A program made the position numbers and the translations under genes. A DNA stretch of 32,123 nucleotides, taken from Candidatus Peribacteria bacterium. Lineage in GTDB: Bacteria; Patescibacteriota; Gracilibacteria; Absconditabacterales; Absconditicoccaceae. Within the stretch, counting starts at the first letter, position 1; each line of letters begins with the position of its first letter. This document shows, piece after piece, positions 9,724 through 21,216 of the stretch. The stretch lies in NCBI GenBank assembly GCA_031276875.1, contig JAISMG010000027.1:1-32123 (forward strand), read 5' to 3'. The notes under the pieces were generated by a model. It was not told the origin of the DNA. It ran no database searches and was given only the letters and a program-made list of their open reading frames with translations.

Positions 9724-11589
9724 ATGAAAAAATTCCTTTCGCTTCTGATTATCAGCCTTTTGCTCCCTCATATCCTTTTGGCTCAAAGTGCTACTTCCGA
9801 ACCAAATATCAGTCTTGCCCTCCAAGGCGTAAAAGACCTCAAAAGCTGACTCGACCAAATCACGCAAGAACTTTTTGATTTGGATGCGGTAGAAAGAGCA
9901 AAAAATGAACATCTCGACGAAAAATACAGACAAGCTAGAAATGAAATTGTCAGAGTGATTAGTAGTATTGATGAAGCAACAACTAATATCACGCAAGCAG
10001 TCGCAAAACTTGCCGTCTATCAAACCCAAATGAGGAATACCTTCAACGAACTCAATGACCTCAGAGACTCCTCTAGTAAAGCGAAAGCATACCTCGCCGA
10101 ATATCTCAATTTGCTCTATAAAATGCAAAGAGAACTCTATCAAGATGAAGGTGATACCATCAATGAAATTAGACTGTTGGTTAATACGGATAATGTAAGC
10201 AAAACCTTAATTGGTTCAGAAATCACCACGGCAATGACGCTCCAACTCCATGACCTTATCCAACAGACAGACAAAGCTGAAGACAATGATATTGCTCTCC
10301 TGAGTAAACTCGGACAAATGAAACAGCAAGCTCAACGCACTTTTACGGCATATCGTGATGAAATCGAAAAACTCCAGCAAAAAAAGCAATATCTCATCAA
10401 CTTTATCGCCTTGTACAAAAATAAACAAGTAGAACTTTCTCAGAGATTTGATAAAGTCTTTGCAAGCAAAAAAGAAGTATATCTCAGCATTCAGAGCTTT
10501 TTGGATGAAATAGTAAAAAGAAATTATAAATCTGTGGAAGGAATTTCGCTCAAAATCGCCGAGCTTTCTCTGCTTCCCGACGCGAAAAATGCGGACACGA
10601 TTGCTCCTATTGCACGACCTGTCTATCCTATCGAAAACATTCTCCGTTATTTCAATGACCCCAAATTTGAAGAGGAAAACGGATTTAAACATCAAGCTAT
10701 CCAAATTCAAGCGGCACAAAGGTCGCCTGTGTATGCTGCCAGAGATGGCGTGGTGTATCACGTGTTCGATAATATGGACAGTATCAGCCGAGTATTGCTC
10801 GTCCACCAAAATGGCTACGTTACCACCTATCAATATTTGAACCAAATTATTGTTCAACCCGGAGAAATTGTCAAAAGAGGACAAATTATCGGATACAGCG
10901 GAGGTGAACCGTGAACCAAAGGAGCAGGATTTGTATCAGAAGGAGAAAATCTGACCTTCGGCGTGTACAGATACGGATTGCCGGTAGACCCATTAAGTGT
11001 GTTGGATTTGAGTGTGATTACCCATTGGGAAAATGTACTACCAGAAGAATATAGAATTAAATATTTGAATGATACCATTGTAAGACCTATTGACGTAAGT
11101 AGTTTAGAATTTTCTGAAGGAGCCACGGTTGATGAAAGAGCTCAGCATTTTATCAATAGTTATGCTAAAGGTATTTATAGAGACGTAAACTTTTGGAATT
11201 CTGTCGTACACGCTACCAATATTGATAGAGATATGGTAATCTGTGTAGCTTTCGCAGAATCTACTTTGGGAAATTATTTATCTACGAGTAATAATATTGG
11301 AAATGTAGGAAATAATGACCGTGGAGATAGGATTGCATATACCACTCCGTTTGAAGGAGCAAGATTGATAGCACTGACACTCAATAACCAATATCTCGGG
11401 AAGTATCATACCATCAATCAGCTTTCCAGATATGGAAACACCGACGGAAAAATTTATGCTTCCAGTCCTATCAATTGGCAAACCAATGTGCTGAAATGCT
11501 TATCCAAAATTAAAGGCTACACCATCCCTGAAGATTTCCCTTTTAGAACAGGTCCTAATCCCAAAGTAGCATCTGTTGAGGAAATGTAA
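9724..11589 (+). CDS. Envelope protein: coiled coil + degenerate M23/LytM domain + lysozyme/glucosaminidase-like domain
   Basis: MKKFLSLLIISLLLPHILLAQ signal peptide; TGA in-frame in LKS[G]LDQ and 10912 (GGEP[G]TKGAG). LytM-like RSPVYAARDGVVYHVF...VKRGQIIGYSGG...LTFGVYRYGLPVDP; C-terminal ICVAFAESTLGNYLSTSNNIGNVGNND. Confidence 0.85.
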
Positions 11590-11940
11590 TTAGTACCTTC
11601 ATAGAAGTAGCTTCTTTTCAAAAAGGATATATAATCAAATAAGCTAAAAAGCAGTTGATAACCGTAATATATTGAATGATAATTTTTATGTGAAAATTCC
11701 CTTGATTTTTGATTTCATTTTCGTATCTCCGTACACGTTCAACTTTTGAAAACGAAACATATTACAAATAACAAGCATTACAACGAATAACCAAGAAGTA
11801 CGTGAAAAATCCAAGTAGAGAACAAATAAATATCTAATGGATTTTTTTTAAGATAGAGAATAGAGTGACACTTTGCAAAAAAGCAGTATTTTCTGCGACC
11901 TTAAAATGGTAAAATAAAAATTATATATGTCCCCGTAAAA

Positions 11941-12090
11941 AAAACAAAAAAAAGCTAATTTCTTTTCAAGGAAGAGGAAGAAGCCGAAGTGTGAGACCAG
12001 CTTTGAAACTCAATGTCTCCGAGGTTATCACTTGTCTTGTAGGGAAACCTGCGAGAAAACGATAGTAGGGAGATAGCCCTACAAGTAAAG
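11941..12090 (+). ncRNA. Structured intergenic RNA candidate or leader of the downstream gene
   Basis: Local GC rise; CTTGTAGGG (12036-12044) / CCCTACAAG (12077-12085) enclosing CCTGC/GTAGG; preceding AAGTG...CACTT and ACC...GGT pairings. Strand inferred from downstream gene. Confidence 0.4.
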
Positions 12091-12147
12091 TAAATGGTTG
12101 ATGACGCTATCTCGTCAAAGACAAAAATAAAAATAATTTATTTCAAA

Positions 12148-12597
12148 ATGAAAAAAGTAAAAATTTTAGTAGGTGTACTTTTATTGTTTGTTATAGTTGG
12201 AAACTCCAATGTATATGCGTTATCTCTTGAAGAGATACACGAAAACTCCTTTTCTAAAGAAAAAGTGGTTGAATATCTGAATAATATCAATGATGAATAT
12301 TATTCTGGCACTTCTTTTGACTCCATCAAAAGTGATTTGAGTAATCTGAATTCAGATTATGATTTGAATGTTGCAGTTGTTATCTTTGAAGAATATTTAA
12401 AATTTTTAAAAACTTCTTCGGTATCAGATAATGACAAAAATGACAAAGTAATGAATGCAGGTGTTCAAGCCACTAAGTGGAAAAGGAATTGGTGTACATT
12501 AGGTGTTGCATCTTGGAGTCAGTGCGATAGCAATTGCGATAATTGTACAGGAAGTACTTGGGCGTTATGTGATAGTTATCCTATAGACTGTCCATAA
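12148..12597 (+). CDS. Small secreted protein with six-cysteine C-terminus
   Basis: MKKVKILVGVLLLFVIVGNSNVYA signal peptide; C-terminus WCTLGVASWSQCDSNCDNCTGSTWALCDSYPIDCP. Start placed at 12148 rather than 12094. Confidence 0.75.
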   Translation: MKKVKILVGVLLLFVIVGNSNVYALSLEEIHENSFSKEKVVEYLNNINDEYYSGTSFDSIKSDLSNLNSDYDLNVAVVIFEEYLKFLKTSSVSDNDKNDKVMNAGVQATKWKRNWCTLGVASWSQCDSNCDNCTGSTWALCDSYPIDCP

Positions 12598-12615
12598 CTT
12601 AAAAGTATTAAAATG

Positions 12616-12650
12616 ATAAGAGGAATTTTTATTCCTCTTATTTTTCTTTT
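12616..12650 (+). terminator. Intrinsic terminator
   Basis: Perfect 11-bp arms ATAAGAGGAAT / ATTCCTCTTAT with TTTT loop, followed by T-rich tract. Confidence 0.8.
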
Positions 12651-12756
12651 AAATTTAGAAGATTGCTTTAGATTTATCGAAAAAAGTATGTTTTTTTTTG
12701 CATTTTTTAAATTATTGACTATAATTAAATTGTTTTTATTTCTTATTACTATTATT

Positions 12757-13068
12757 ATGAAAAACGTTCTTAATGCGGTAATACCTTTCATTTATGGAAT
12801 TGTTGTAGGTTGCATAATTTGTACTTTAATTTGAACTTATCAACTTTCAAATGAAATGTGGAATGTTGTAATGACAATAAATACTACAACCTTCATATTG
12901 CTATGAGTAGCTTGTATTATCAGTGTAATACAGTTTTTTCTGAGAAAATCTTGGAAATTGCTCATTATCCATCTTCTCATTATTGTTAGTCTTTTTGTTC
13001 TTGTTAAGTTTTCATTTTTTTTAGGACAAGCTTTGCTTTGTGGTAGTTTTTCTCTCGGTTGTATATAA
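12757..13068 (+). CDS. Small hypothetical membrane protein
   Basis: MKNVLNAVIPFIYGIVVGCIICTLI[G]TYQLSNEMWNVVMTINTTTFILL[G]VACIISVIQFFLRKSWKLLIIHLLIIVSLFVLVKFSFFLGQALLCGSFSLGCI; open to TAA 13068 with two TGA. Confidence 0.6.
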
Positions 13069-13084
13069 GTCATTCGCAAAAAAT

Positions 13085-13240
13085 AAACTTTCAACCATAG
13101 ACCCCAATATTTTTACTCATCTAAAAAATTTAAAATATCTGGATATTGGAGGAAATCCCTTTGGAAAATTACCGCGTTCTTACTTCAAAGGATTAGAACA
13201 ACTCAGTGATGAAGGAGATTTTCCAAGTTTTAAGTCTTAA
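13085..13240 (+). pseudogene. Leucine-rich-repeat protein remnant
   Basis: NKLSTIDPNIFTHLKNLKYLDIGGNPFGKLPRSYFKGLEQLSDEGDFPSFKS* has an LRR pattern but no complete upstream ORF. Confidence 0.5.
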
Positions 13241-13409
13241 AAGTAGTATCTTCAAACGATATTCTCAATCTTCATTTTTGCTCTTATTTCTTGGATTATA
13301 AACTGACTAAACTATTATGTTATGACTGCTTTTTCAAGTGTTTTTATTTGCAACAGAGGAAAAGATAGTACTAAACTGATAAATTGTTATGTAAACTATC
13401 TTGAATTTT

Positions 13410-13438
13410 AGTGGTGCATTTTGAATTATAATTTTCTT
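13410..13438. repeat. 29-bp exact direct repeat, copy 1
   Basis: AGTGGTGCATTTTGAATTATAATTTTCTT, identical to 14264-14292. Confidence 0.9.
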
Positions 13439-13455
13439 GTTTGAAGAGGTTCTTT

Positions 13456-14163
13456 TTATATATCAAAAGTCAAAAATCCTGCTGTAAACGCATCAATTAA
13501 CCAACACTTCACGGGAACTCCTTCTTTCTTACAAGAGAATTCTTTTTTGTTATTTGGAAAAAATGACTCAAACCACGTTGTACTAGCACTACCTAATGTC
13601 AAGGTAAAATAATACGTATTGTTGTGTCCTATGTTTGCTTCTTCCAGTCCTTTTCTATCTCCAAAATACATCCAATCAGGCATATTTACGTAAGTAGAAT
13701 GTTTCATAATTCCTAACGTAATAGGATTTCATCGTCAAATAGGAAGAAGCTCTCCATCTGATATTTTCCATTCTTTGTTCATTTCAGAGAAGAAATTTAG
13801 CGTAAAGTCAACCAATATCGTGTTATCAGGAGCAATAAATACATTACGAATAAGTTTACAATTATTCCACTCATCGGGTAAAGTAAGTTGAAATCCATAT
13901 TCCTCATTTCTATAAGAACTACAATTCCCTTCTTGAAGTAGTGTTAGGTAATTAGTACCATATCCTTCATCTTCTATCAGGTCAGCTTCTCCAGAAAGTA
14001 TTATTTTAAATTGTTCAAGAGATTGCTCATTTTGGATGAGAGAATTTTCTGTATTGTTTCCCGTAGCAGTGGTTGTATCTCCTTCAAATAGAGGAGAACA
14101 TCCTCCCAAAGCAATGCCTAATCCACCAAGGAGAAATCCCATTCCATATATTTTACTCTGCAT
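13456..14163 (-). CDS. Hypothetical lipoprotein
   Basis: ORFs 13735-14163 and 13456-13707 join as ...GELLPI[G]R[G]NPITLGIMKHSTYVNMPDW...; lipobox GIALGGC near the N-terminus. Confidence 0.75.
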
Positions 14164-14263
14164 AAGATAGCATAAAAAGATAAATATGTATCAGTAGAGT
14201 ATGTTTCTTTCACCAGAATACAATATAAAATAAAATGTAAAACGAACACTTATCTTCCTGCTG

Positions 14264-14292
14264 AGTGGTGCATTTTGAATTATAATTTTCTT
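14264..14292. repeat. 29-bp exact direct repeat, copy 2
   Basis: Identical to 13410-13438; the pair flanks the lipoprotein gene. Confidence 0.9.
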
Positions 14293-14364
14293 TTTCTCAA
14301 CTATCCTTGATTTTCTTCATTATAAATATATAAATAATCCATCTTTTATATATTCTGTTTTACA

Positions 14365-15606
14365 ATGAAAATCTCTCTCTCACTCTTCGCCGTTTCTGTT
14401 CTTTTCGGAGGAAGTGTCCTCTTTGCAACCACACCTACAGAACCAGCACTAGAAGTACAATTTTTAGACCTTTCCACAACCATTATACAACAAGCCTGAG
14501 AGAGAAACGACACCTTGCAACAGCTTAAAAAACTCTTTACCTCTTGTGCAAATCACCACAAAAACCCATCAATACAACAAGCCTGTACTAATTTTTTGGA
14601 AACCAGCTTTCCTCTCCTTGAACATCAACGAAGAAGCTACAGAGCAGAAGAATTACAAATTCCCATTTCGTGAACCGTAGAAGTCCAAGAACTCGGATAT
14701 CTTTCTCCTGAACAGGTACAAAAAGCTGTAGGAATTTACCAAGCTTTAAGCTGACAAATGCAAGACTTGAATTATTTTGGAGCAATGAACGAATGGCGAA
14801 GATGAAATCATCCTTATGTACCCAAAGAAGACATCAAATATTACCTTGTTTCGCTTCCAGCAGAACATTTTTCATTTTTGCTAGCAACGGAAACGCAAAC
14901 CAGTGATGGAGCAATCCAACAGATTATCGCTCAATTGCCAACCAATTGGGGATTTGATAAAAAAAGTACAGACCATCTCAAAACATCTCCTTTACAAATT
15001 CAGCAGACAGGAGGGAAAATAAGCATAGAAAGCTATAGATTAGCAGGAGCAGATAATATATCAGGAGGAGCAAATCTAAGGTTTCAAAATGATATAGATT
15101 TTCTTATCACCAAATATCAATTACCAGCAAAAGCAACTTTTGAAGAGACCGTAAACAAAATGAAATTTTCTCATACCGTTAATGATTATGTATGAATAAG
15201 AGAAGTACTACAATATAAACAACGAACAGGTGAACTAGGAAGTTTGACACAATACTTTACTCCAGAAGGCACGGCAATAGGAAATGGTTCTATAGATGGT
15301 ATGTTGAATATTTTAAATACGAGACCGTTATATACAGGAGATACAACGTGATGGGTAAGTCGAGTATTTCCCTTTGGAAAGAATACTAATACACTTCTCC
15401 AGCACGGAGAAATAAAAATTTTAATATGAGGAGTTGGAGGATTGGGAATAGAACTTTTTGTATGGAACAAAAAAACTCCGCAAGTATGTTACCAAATAAG
15501 CCCCACAACGTTTTGATTTCTTACTAGTGCTTTTTTGGGAAGCTATGCTATAGAAATAGATAATGAAAATGAACCTTCATCATTCATACATAATGAAACC
15601 TCTTAA
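14365..15606 (+). CDS. Hypothetical secreted protein
   Basis: MKISLSLFAVSVLFGGSVLFATTPTEP...; open through multiple TGA (e.g. IIQQA[G]ERND, QIPIS[G]TVEV, NDYV[G]IREV, IKILI[G]GVGGLG) to TAA 15606. Confidence 0.75.
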
Positions 15607-15612
15607 TACTAC

Positions 15613-15742
15613 TGGCAAACCAATGTGCTAAAATGCTTACCCAACATTAAAGGCTACACCATCCTTGAAGATTTCCCTTTTAGAACAGGTTCTAATCCCA
15701 AAGTAGCATCTGTTGAAGAAATGTAATCAGTACCTTCATAGA
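15613..15742 (+). pseudogene. Duplicated 3'-end fragment of the 9724-11589 gene
   Basis: 130 bp matching 11476-11605 with 7 mismatches counted by eye, including the stop region and downstream GTACCTTCATAGA. Confidence 0.9.
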
Positions 15743-15897
15743 GATACCTAGACTTGGGGATATGTTATGTATATCTAACACAGAGTGACTAGGATATATA
15801 GCTATTATTATAGAGTTCTTAATGAAAAATTTGTTGATTTTCTCAAAGAGAACATTACAAGTAGGAGTACAAATTTTATTTCGAATTTTTTTCTCTG

Positions 15898-16719
15898 ATG
15901 TTCGATTTTTTTTATAAACTTTTTTCTCGTAGTTCTTCCTCCTCTCATCAGCCACCGAAAAAAGGGCGTTTTGTGCTTGTACTGTCTGGTGGAGGGATGA
16001 GAGGATTTTATACGTTAGGAATTTTAAAAGCAATAGAAGAAAGCTGACTCAAACAGCAGATTGATGCCATTTACGGAGTAAGTGCAGGAGCTATAGCAGC
16101 AGCCTACCGAGCCGCAGGACGAAAAGCTCAAGATATTTTTGAAAGGCTATTTAGTCTGGATATTTCGCCTACAAAATGGATACATTTTCCGCCTACCGCA
16201 CATCTCCTCAAATCCACGTTACCTAAAAAATACTTTGAGGCAGATTTGCCAAAAACCTTTGAAGAGCTTTCTATCAAAACGTATTTGGGAGCTACTGATA
16301 TGTATACTGCAAATTTTATCTTGTTTGACCAAGGCGAGATTATTCCTCCACTTTTGGGAAGTACAGCATTGCCGGGAGTATTTCCGAGCGTGAAATATCA
16401 GCAGTATTTACTCAATGATGGAGGAATTATTGATAATTTTCCTACCACTATTGCAAAAAAAGCTTATCCCCAGCACCATATTATCGGTGTCGCACTCAAT
16501 AAATTTAAAGAACATCAAGAACCCAAAAACATCATAGAAACACTTAGTTTGGCTCTGGAAGTGATGATGAGAAAAGATATGGTAAAAAGAACTAAAGATA
16601 TCACTATTGCTTTTTATGAAGATATGGATTGCAAAAGATTGGAAAGAGACAAAGAAAAGTGGAAGAAAGCATTTGACCAAGGATATTATTCAGGGATGAA
16701 AAAGTTTATGGAAATATAA
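15898..16719 (+). CDS. Patatin-like phospholipase
   Basis: MFDFFYKLFSRSSSSSHQPPKKGRFVLVLSGGGMRGFYTLGILKAIEES[G]LKQQIDAIYGVSAGAIAAAYRA...LNDGGIIDNFP: GGGxRG, GxSxG and DGG motifs. Confidence 0.9.
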
Positions 16720-16800
16720 TATGGTGTCTCCTTAGTATTGCTATTATTTATTATTGCTTAAATAAAATTCCTAGTTTTCATCTTACTTGATTACCTTTTT

Positions 16801-16825
16801 GGTACATTTTGTTTAAAAATTAACC
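16801..16825 (+). repeat. 25-bp dispersed motif, copy 2
   Basis: GGTACATTTTGTTTAAAAATTAACC. Confidence 0.75.
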
Positions 16826-16845
16826 TACGTTTCCTTTTGGGAGGT

Positions 16846-17700
16846 TCAGGAAACAGAAAGAGGAGTAGGGGAAAAGAAAAAAATAGTGATAATGCCGATA
16901 ACAAATACTCCCATAAAAAACCACTGACTTTTGGTAAACATTCCCACAAATTCTGCCTGTGTATCATTTCTCAGATATTCCAAAAAAAATCTGCATACGC
17001 TATATCCTATCATAAATTGACTACTAATTTTCCCTACGTGGAATATCTGCTTTTTTATCATTTTGCAAAAAAGTATACTATTTCCTATCAACAGCAATAA
17101 TCCTTCAAAGAGCATTGCAAGCAAATTAGTATTTATCCTTAATGCGGTATCCACATTTGAATACACGTGAAGAAAATGTGTAGTTTTCAAAAATTGTACT
17201 ATACTATCCGAAAATCACGGATTGACAAAGATAATACCATAAAGTTCTTGATTGAGAAAATTTCCCAGTCTCCCAAAAAAAATGCCCAAAGGCACCATCA
17301 CTAACAAACAATCCAAAAGCATTACAAATTCTTTTCGAGAAAGTTTGAAAAAAAATCTGCATACTAATAATGCTAGTAGTACACCTATAATGCCTCCTAT
17401 GAATGACATTCCACCTTTCCAAACTTCCAAAATTGCTCCCCAATTGTTTGCAAAACTTCCCCAATCATAAATAAAGACGTGTCCAAGTCTTCCTCCTATC
17501 AATACTCCAAATAGTAGAGCTATCATCAGTGTTTCCAAATGTTGGGTCAAGGCTACCTGTAAAGCGGGAAAACTTTTGAAGTATCCTTTTTTTCCTAAAA
17601 ACGAAAGAAAACAATATCCCAGAATAAAAGAAATACAATAAAAAATTCCATACCAATAAATACTCAATCCAAAGAGTTGAAATGCTACCATTATAAACAA
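16846..17700 (-). CDS. lgt: Prolipoprotein diacylglyceryl transferase
   Basis: GGRLGHVFIYDW, WKGGMSFIGGIIG, PLGIFFGRLGNFLNQELYG signature; joins through TGA at 17212-17214 to the C-terminal ORF. Confidence 0.92.
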
Positions 17701-18064
17701 ATAATGAACTAAAGCAATGTAGATAGTAAAGATTGTAAGGAGTTTTGCAAATGGATATTATAAGGTAAAAAGTAGATAATGAACATTGCGGATTATACTA
17801 CAATTTAACAAATTTTTAACAATAGATAATACTCATTCTAATTTTTTTATCAGGTTTCTAACGTTTTTACACTCTTTCAACATCATTATTTTCATACATT
17901 TCCCAAAACAAAAGGACGTTTTTCTCTATTTAACATCTTTTCCATATATTTATATTACTATTATTATTAATCTTTATATAGTTATTATATTATATATTAA
18001 TAGAAAAAATCTGATAAAAACAAACCATATTTTTAAATAAATAATATATTTTCCTTATAATTGC

Positions 18065-18092
18065 AAAAAATTTCACTTTTTATCTGTGAAAT
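18065..18092 (-). terminator. Intrinsic terminator downstream of gpmI
   Basis: Minus strand: TTTCAC agataaaaa GTGAAA followed by TTTTTT. Confidence 0.7.
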
Positions 18093-18120
18093 AGTGGGTA
18101 GCTAATGCAAACGATGATTA

Positions 18121-19659
18121 TTATGACGAGAGGAGAAGACTTTTTCCTGTCATTTCATTTGGCTTTTCAATCCCAAATAATGCCAATACGGTTGGTGCGA
18201 AATCATATAATGCTCCCTGTTCTCTAATAGCTTCTTGTACTACCCCTTGCTTGATGTACCAAAAAGGCACAGGATTGGTGGTATGGGATGTTTTTGGTGC
18301 TTCTGGAGTTCCCATTTCTTCACAATTTCCGTGGTCGGCAGTGAGCAAAATATCTACATCAAATGCTTTACTCACCGTCAAAAGCTGTTCCAAAATACTA
18401 TTCAGCTTTTCTACTGTTTGGATAATAGCTGTAGGTATGCCGGTATGTCCCACCATATCTCCATTAGCGAAATTGATAATAAAAAAATCAAAATGCTGAA
18501 TTTCCCTTTTAAAAGTATCCATAATCTCTTGAGCGGACATTTCAGGGTCGAGGTCGTAAGTTGCAACTTTATGGGAAGGAATGAGAATATTTTTCTGTCC
18601 ATCATAGACTATTTCTTTTTCTGCATTGAAAAATTTTGTCACGTGAGCAAATTTTTCTGTTTCTGCCAAATGAAGTTGTCTCATTTCGTGTTGAGAAAGT
18701 ACTTCGGAAAGGGTATGTGCTATTTCCTTTTCTGCTAAAAAAGTATCTCCTTCATATTCTTGGTAATATGTAGTCATTGTTGCAAGGTAGAGATGTTGTA
18801 ATTTTTTGGTCATTACTCCTTTTCCTCGTTTTTCATAACGTTGTGCCTGTTCTGGAAATTGAGAAACTACTAATGCTTGTGTAAATTGTCTGGCTCTATC
18901 TGTTCTAAAATTCAGATAAAATACTGCGTCTCCGCTTTCAATAGGTGCACCTTCCAAAAAGCTTACCGGCAAAATAAATTCATCTGTTTGCCCTGCTGCA
19001 TATGCTTTTGCAATATATTCACTGGGAGTATCGCTCGTTTGTGATTGTTGAAAGACAATTTCATCATAAGCTTTTTGTATTCTTTCCCAATTATTGTCTC
19101 TATCCATCGCGAAATATCTGCCTCCAAAGGTGGAAATTTTTACCATTGGATAGGACTGGAGAAATTTTTCAAAGGTTTTCATCAATGCTAAAGCTGACTG
19201 TGGAGGGACATCTCTTCAGTCACCAAAGAGGTGAAGATAGGTTGGAATATCTTTTGGTATCAGCTTTATAATTTCTTCTAAATGATGCTGGGAAGCGTGT
19301 ACTCCTCCGGGTCCAAAGAGGCTTAAGAGATGGAGATTTGAATGTTGAGCTTTTACGTGGGCAATCCCTTTTTGAAAGGCTTCTAATGACGCAAATTTTC
19401 CTTCTTCCAAAAGGTCGTCAATAGCTACTAATGACTGTTTGATAATTCTGCCTGTTCCTAAGGTCATATGTCCGACTTCTGAATTTCCCATTTGTCCTGC
19501 TGGAAGACCTACAGCTTTTCCTGAAGTATCAATGATGGTATGTTTTTGAGTGAAAAGTTGATGAATGGTGGGGGCATTTGCGAGAGTAATGGCGTTTTCG
19601 TTGGGTGTTTTGGTGTTGATACCAAATCCATCGAAAATAATTAAGGCGACTTTTTTCAT
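18121..19659 (-). CDS. gpmI: 2,3-bisphosphoglycerate-independent phosphoglycerate mutase
   Basis: VALIIFDGFGIN...GNSEVGHMTLGTGRIIKQ...HLFGD[TGA]RDVPPQSAL...FGGRYFAMDRDNNWERIQKAYD...LLTADHGNCEEM; split in the ORF track only by TGA at the invariant Gly. Confidence 0.97.
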
Positions 19660-19765
19660 ATGCTAAGGAGTATGGATAAAAAATAGGCGTATACATCAGC
19701 TCTTGTCTTATTATAAGATATTGAAAAGCGTTTGCAAGGGAGAAATGGTAGAAAATTTATATACA

Positions 19766-20368
19766 TTACTCTGAAATGGTTATAGTGAGATGTGTCCCCG
19801 TTCCTTGCTGTGAGTAAGCACTGATGAGATAACATATTGCGAAAGGAGTATCAAATATAAAGGTTCCATACTTTTTAGGCAAAAAGGCAGGGACTGTTTC
19901 TCCGAGAAAATGAGTAGTTCACGTTAGTATTTTCAATGTGAGATGTTCGTTGGGATGAAGAATTTTGAATGGTTCTGACTGGAAATACGAAGGTCAAGAA
20001 ATGCTTGGAGTTTGGCTATTACGAGTGCTATAGATGAGAATAGGGGAAATTTTTATCTCTCCTTCTTTTGCTATGACTTCTAGCTTTTTTTTACTTTTGC
20101 AGTAGGATGTATCACATTTTACAGCAAGGTTAATTGCTATACGCTTATTTTCCCCAAAGGGGAAATGTACGTCCTTTGAAGAAGTGGTTTCATCAAATTT
20201 TTCTCCTTGATAACAGAAATTATTGAGTGTATATTGATGAAGTATTCACGTGTCTAAAGTATAAAGAAGATGGTTTATGTATCCTATACTTATTCCTATG
20301 ACGAATAGTATTCCTAATATTCCTCGAGTGTATCGCAGTTTATAGCGTTGTAGGTGGCGGTTTTGCAT
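19766..20368 (-). CDS. Hypothetical membrane-anchored protein
   Basis: MQNRHLQRYKLRYTRGILGILFVIGISIGYINHLLYTLDT[G]ILHQYTLNNFCYQGEKF...TPSIS[G]PSYF...LKILT[G]TTHFL...HLTITISE*; three TGA, absent from the ORF track. Confidence 0.7.
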
Positions 20369-20381
20369 AGCTAGAAGGAAG

Positions 20382-21185
20382 TTATAAAGAACATAAAGCT
20401 GAAAAATTTTCTTCTATTTGCTGTTCCAAAGCTTCTTCTGCTATTCCCAAAAGTTCAGCACCAGAGGCATATGCATATTTCACATAGGCAGGATAATTTC
20501 TTTTGCCACGAAAGGCTTGCGGAGGGAGAAATGGAGCGTCGGTTTCCATCAGCCTTTTTGCCTTTTTTACTGCTAAAAATGCTGCTCTGGTGGAATGAGC
20601 ATTGGGGTAGGTTAAAATATTGGTAAATCCTAGTCGAACCTTTGGAAAAAGCTCTTCCACTATTTGCACTTCCTCAGCACCATATCCTCGACAATGAAAA
20701 TACAATTTAAGGTCTGGAAATGCTTTCAATATTTCCAATGTTTCTTCAAAGGCATCTCTGGAATGGATGACCAAAGGCAATTGCAATTTGCGGGCAAGTT
20801 CTGCGTGGAGTCTGAAGAGTTCCTGCTGGTGGGCAAGATTGGCGTTGTCTGTTCTGTGTAAATCAATGCCACATTCGCCGATAGCGATGACTTCATCAGG
20901 ATTTTGGAGATATTGTTGCTCCAATTCGTTTATCAGGGTTCAAAAATCTGAAGTTGCAATATTGCGTGCGTCTTCTGGATGAAAGCCCACCGTCGCTTTC
21001 ACGGTCAGCTTTGGAAATAATTTTTTCGCTTCCTGAGCAATGCGTATGCCATTTTGGTTGTAGTCGGTGTGAGCTCCTGCATTGACCAAAATTTTTCCAC
21101 CAGCGGTTTGAAAATCGGTAAGGTGAGTTTTCCAGTCAATGAACAGGTCTTCAAGGTTGAGATGAGTATGTGCGTCAATGAGCAT
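20382..21185 (-). CDS. tatD: TatD family hydrolase
   Basis: MLIDAHTHLNLEDL...ATVGFHPEDARN...IAIGECGIDLHR...LQLPLVIHSRDAFEETLEILK...FHCRGY...LMETDAPFLPP; joined through TGA (SDF[G]TLINE). Confidence 0.92.
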
Positions 21186-21216
21186 TCCAAGAAAACAAGA
21201 AAATTAAAACTAGACG

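Noticed and set aside
9676-10143. 155-aa minus-strand ORF
   Set aside because: Antisense shadow of the 9724 gene.
10216-10884. 222-aa minus-strand ORF
   Set aside because: Antisense to the well-supported LytM/lysozyme gene.
11941-12000. SRP RNA or RNase P assignment for GGAAGAGGAAGAAGCC
   Set aside because: Superficial likeness to GGAAGGAAGCAGCC, but the surrounding core helices do not match.
18235-18738. 167-aa plus-strand ORF
   Set aside because: Antisense to gpmI, which is unambiguous.
18121-19659. gpmI as a frameshifted pseudogene
   Set aside because: The only interruption is TGA at the invariant Gly; explained by code 25.
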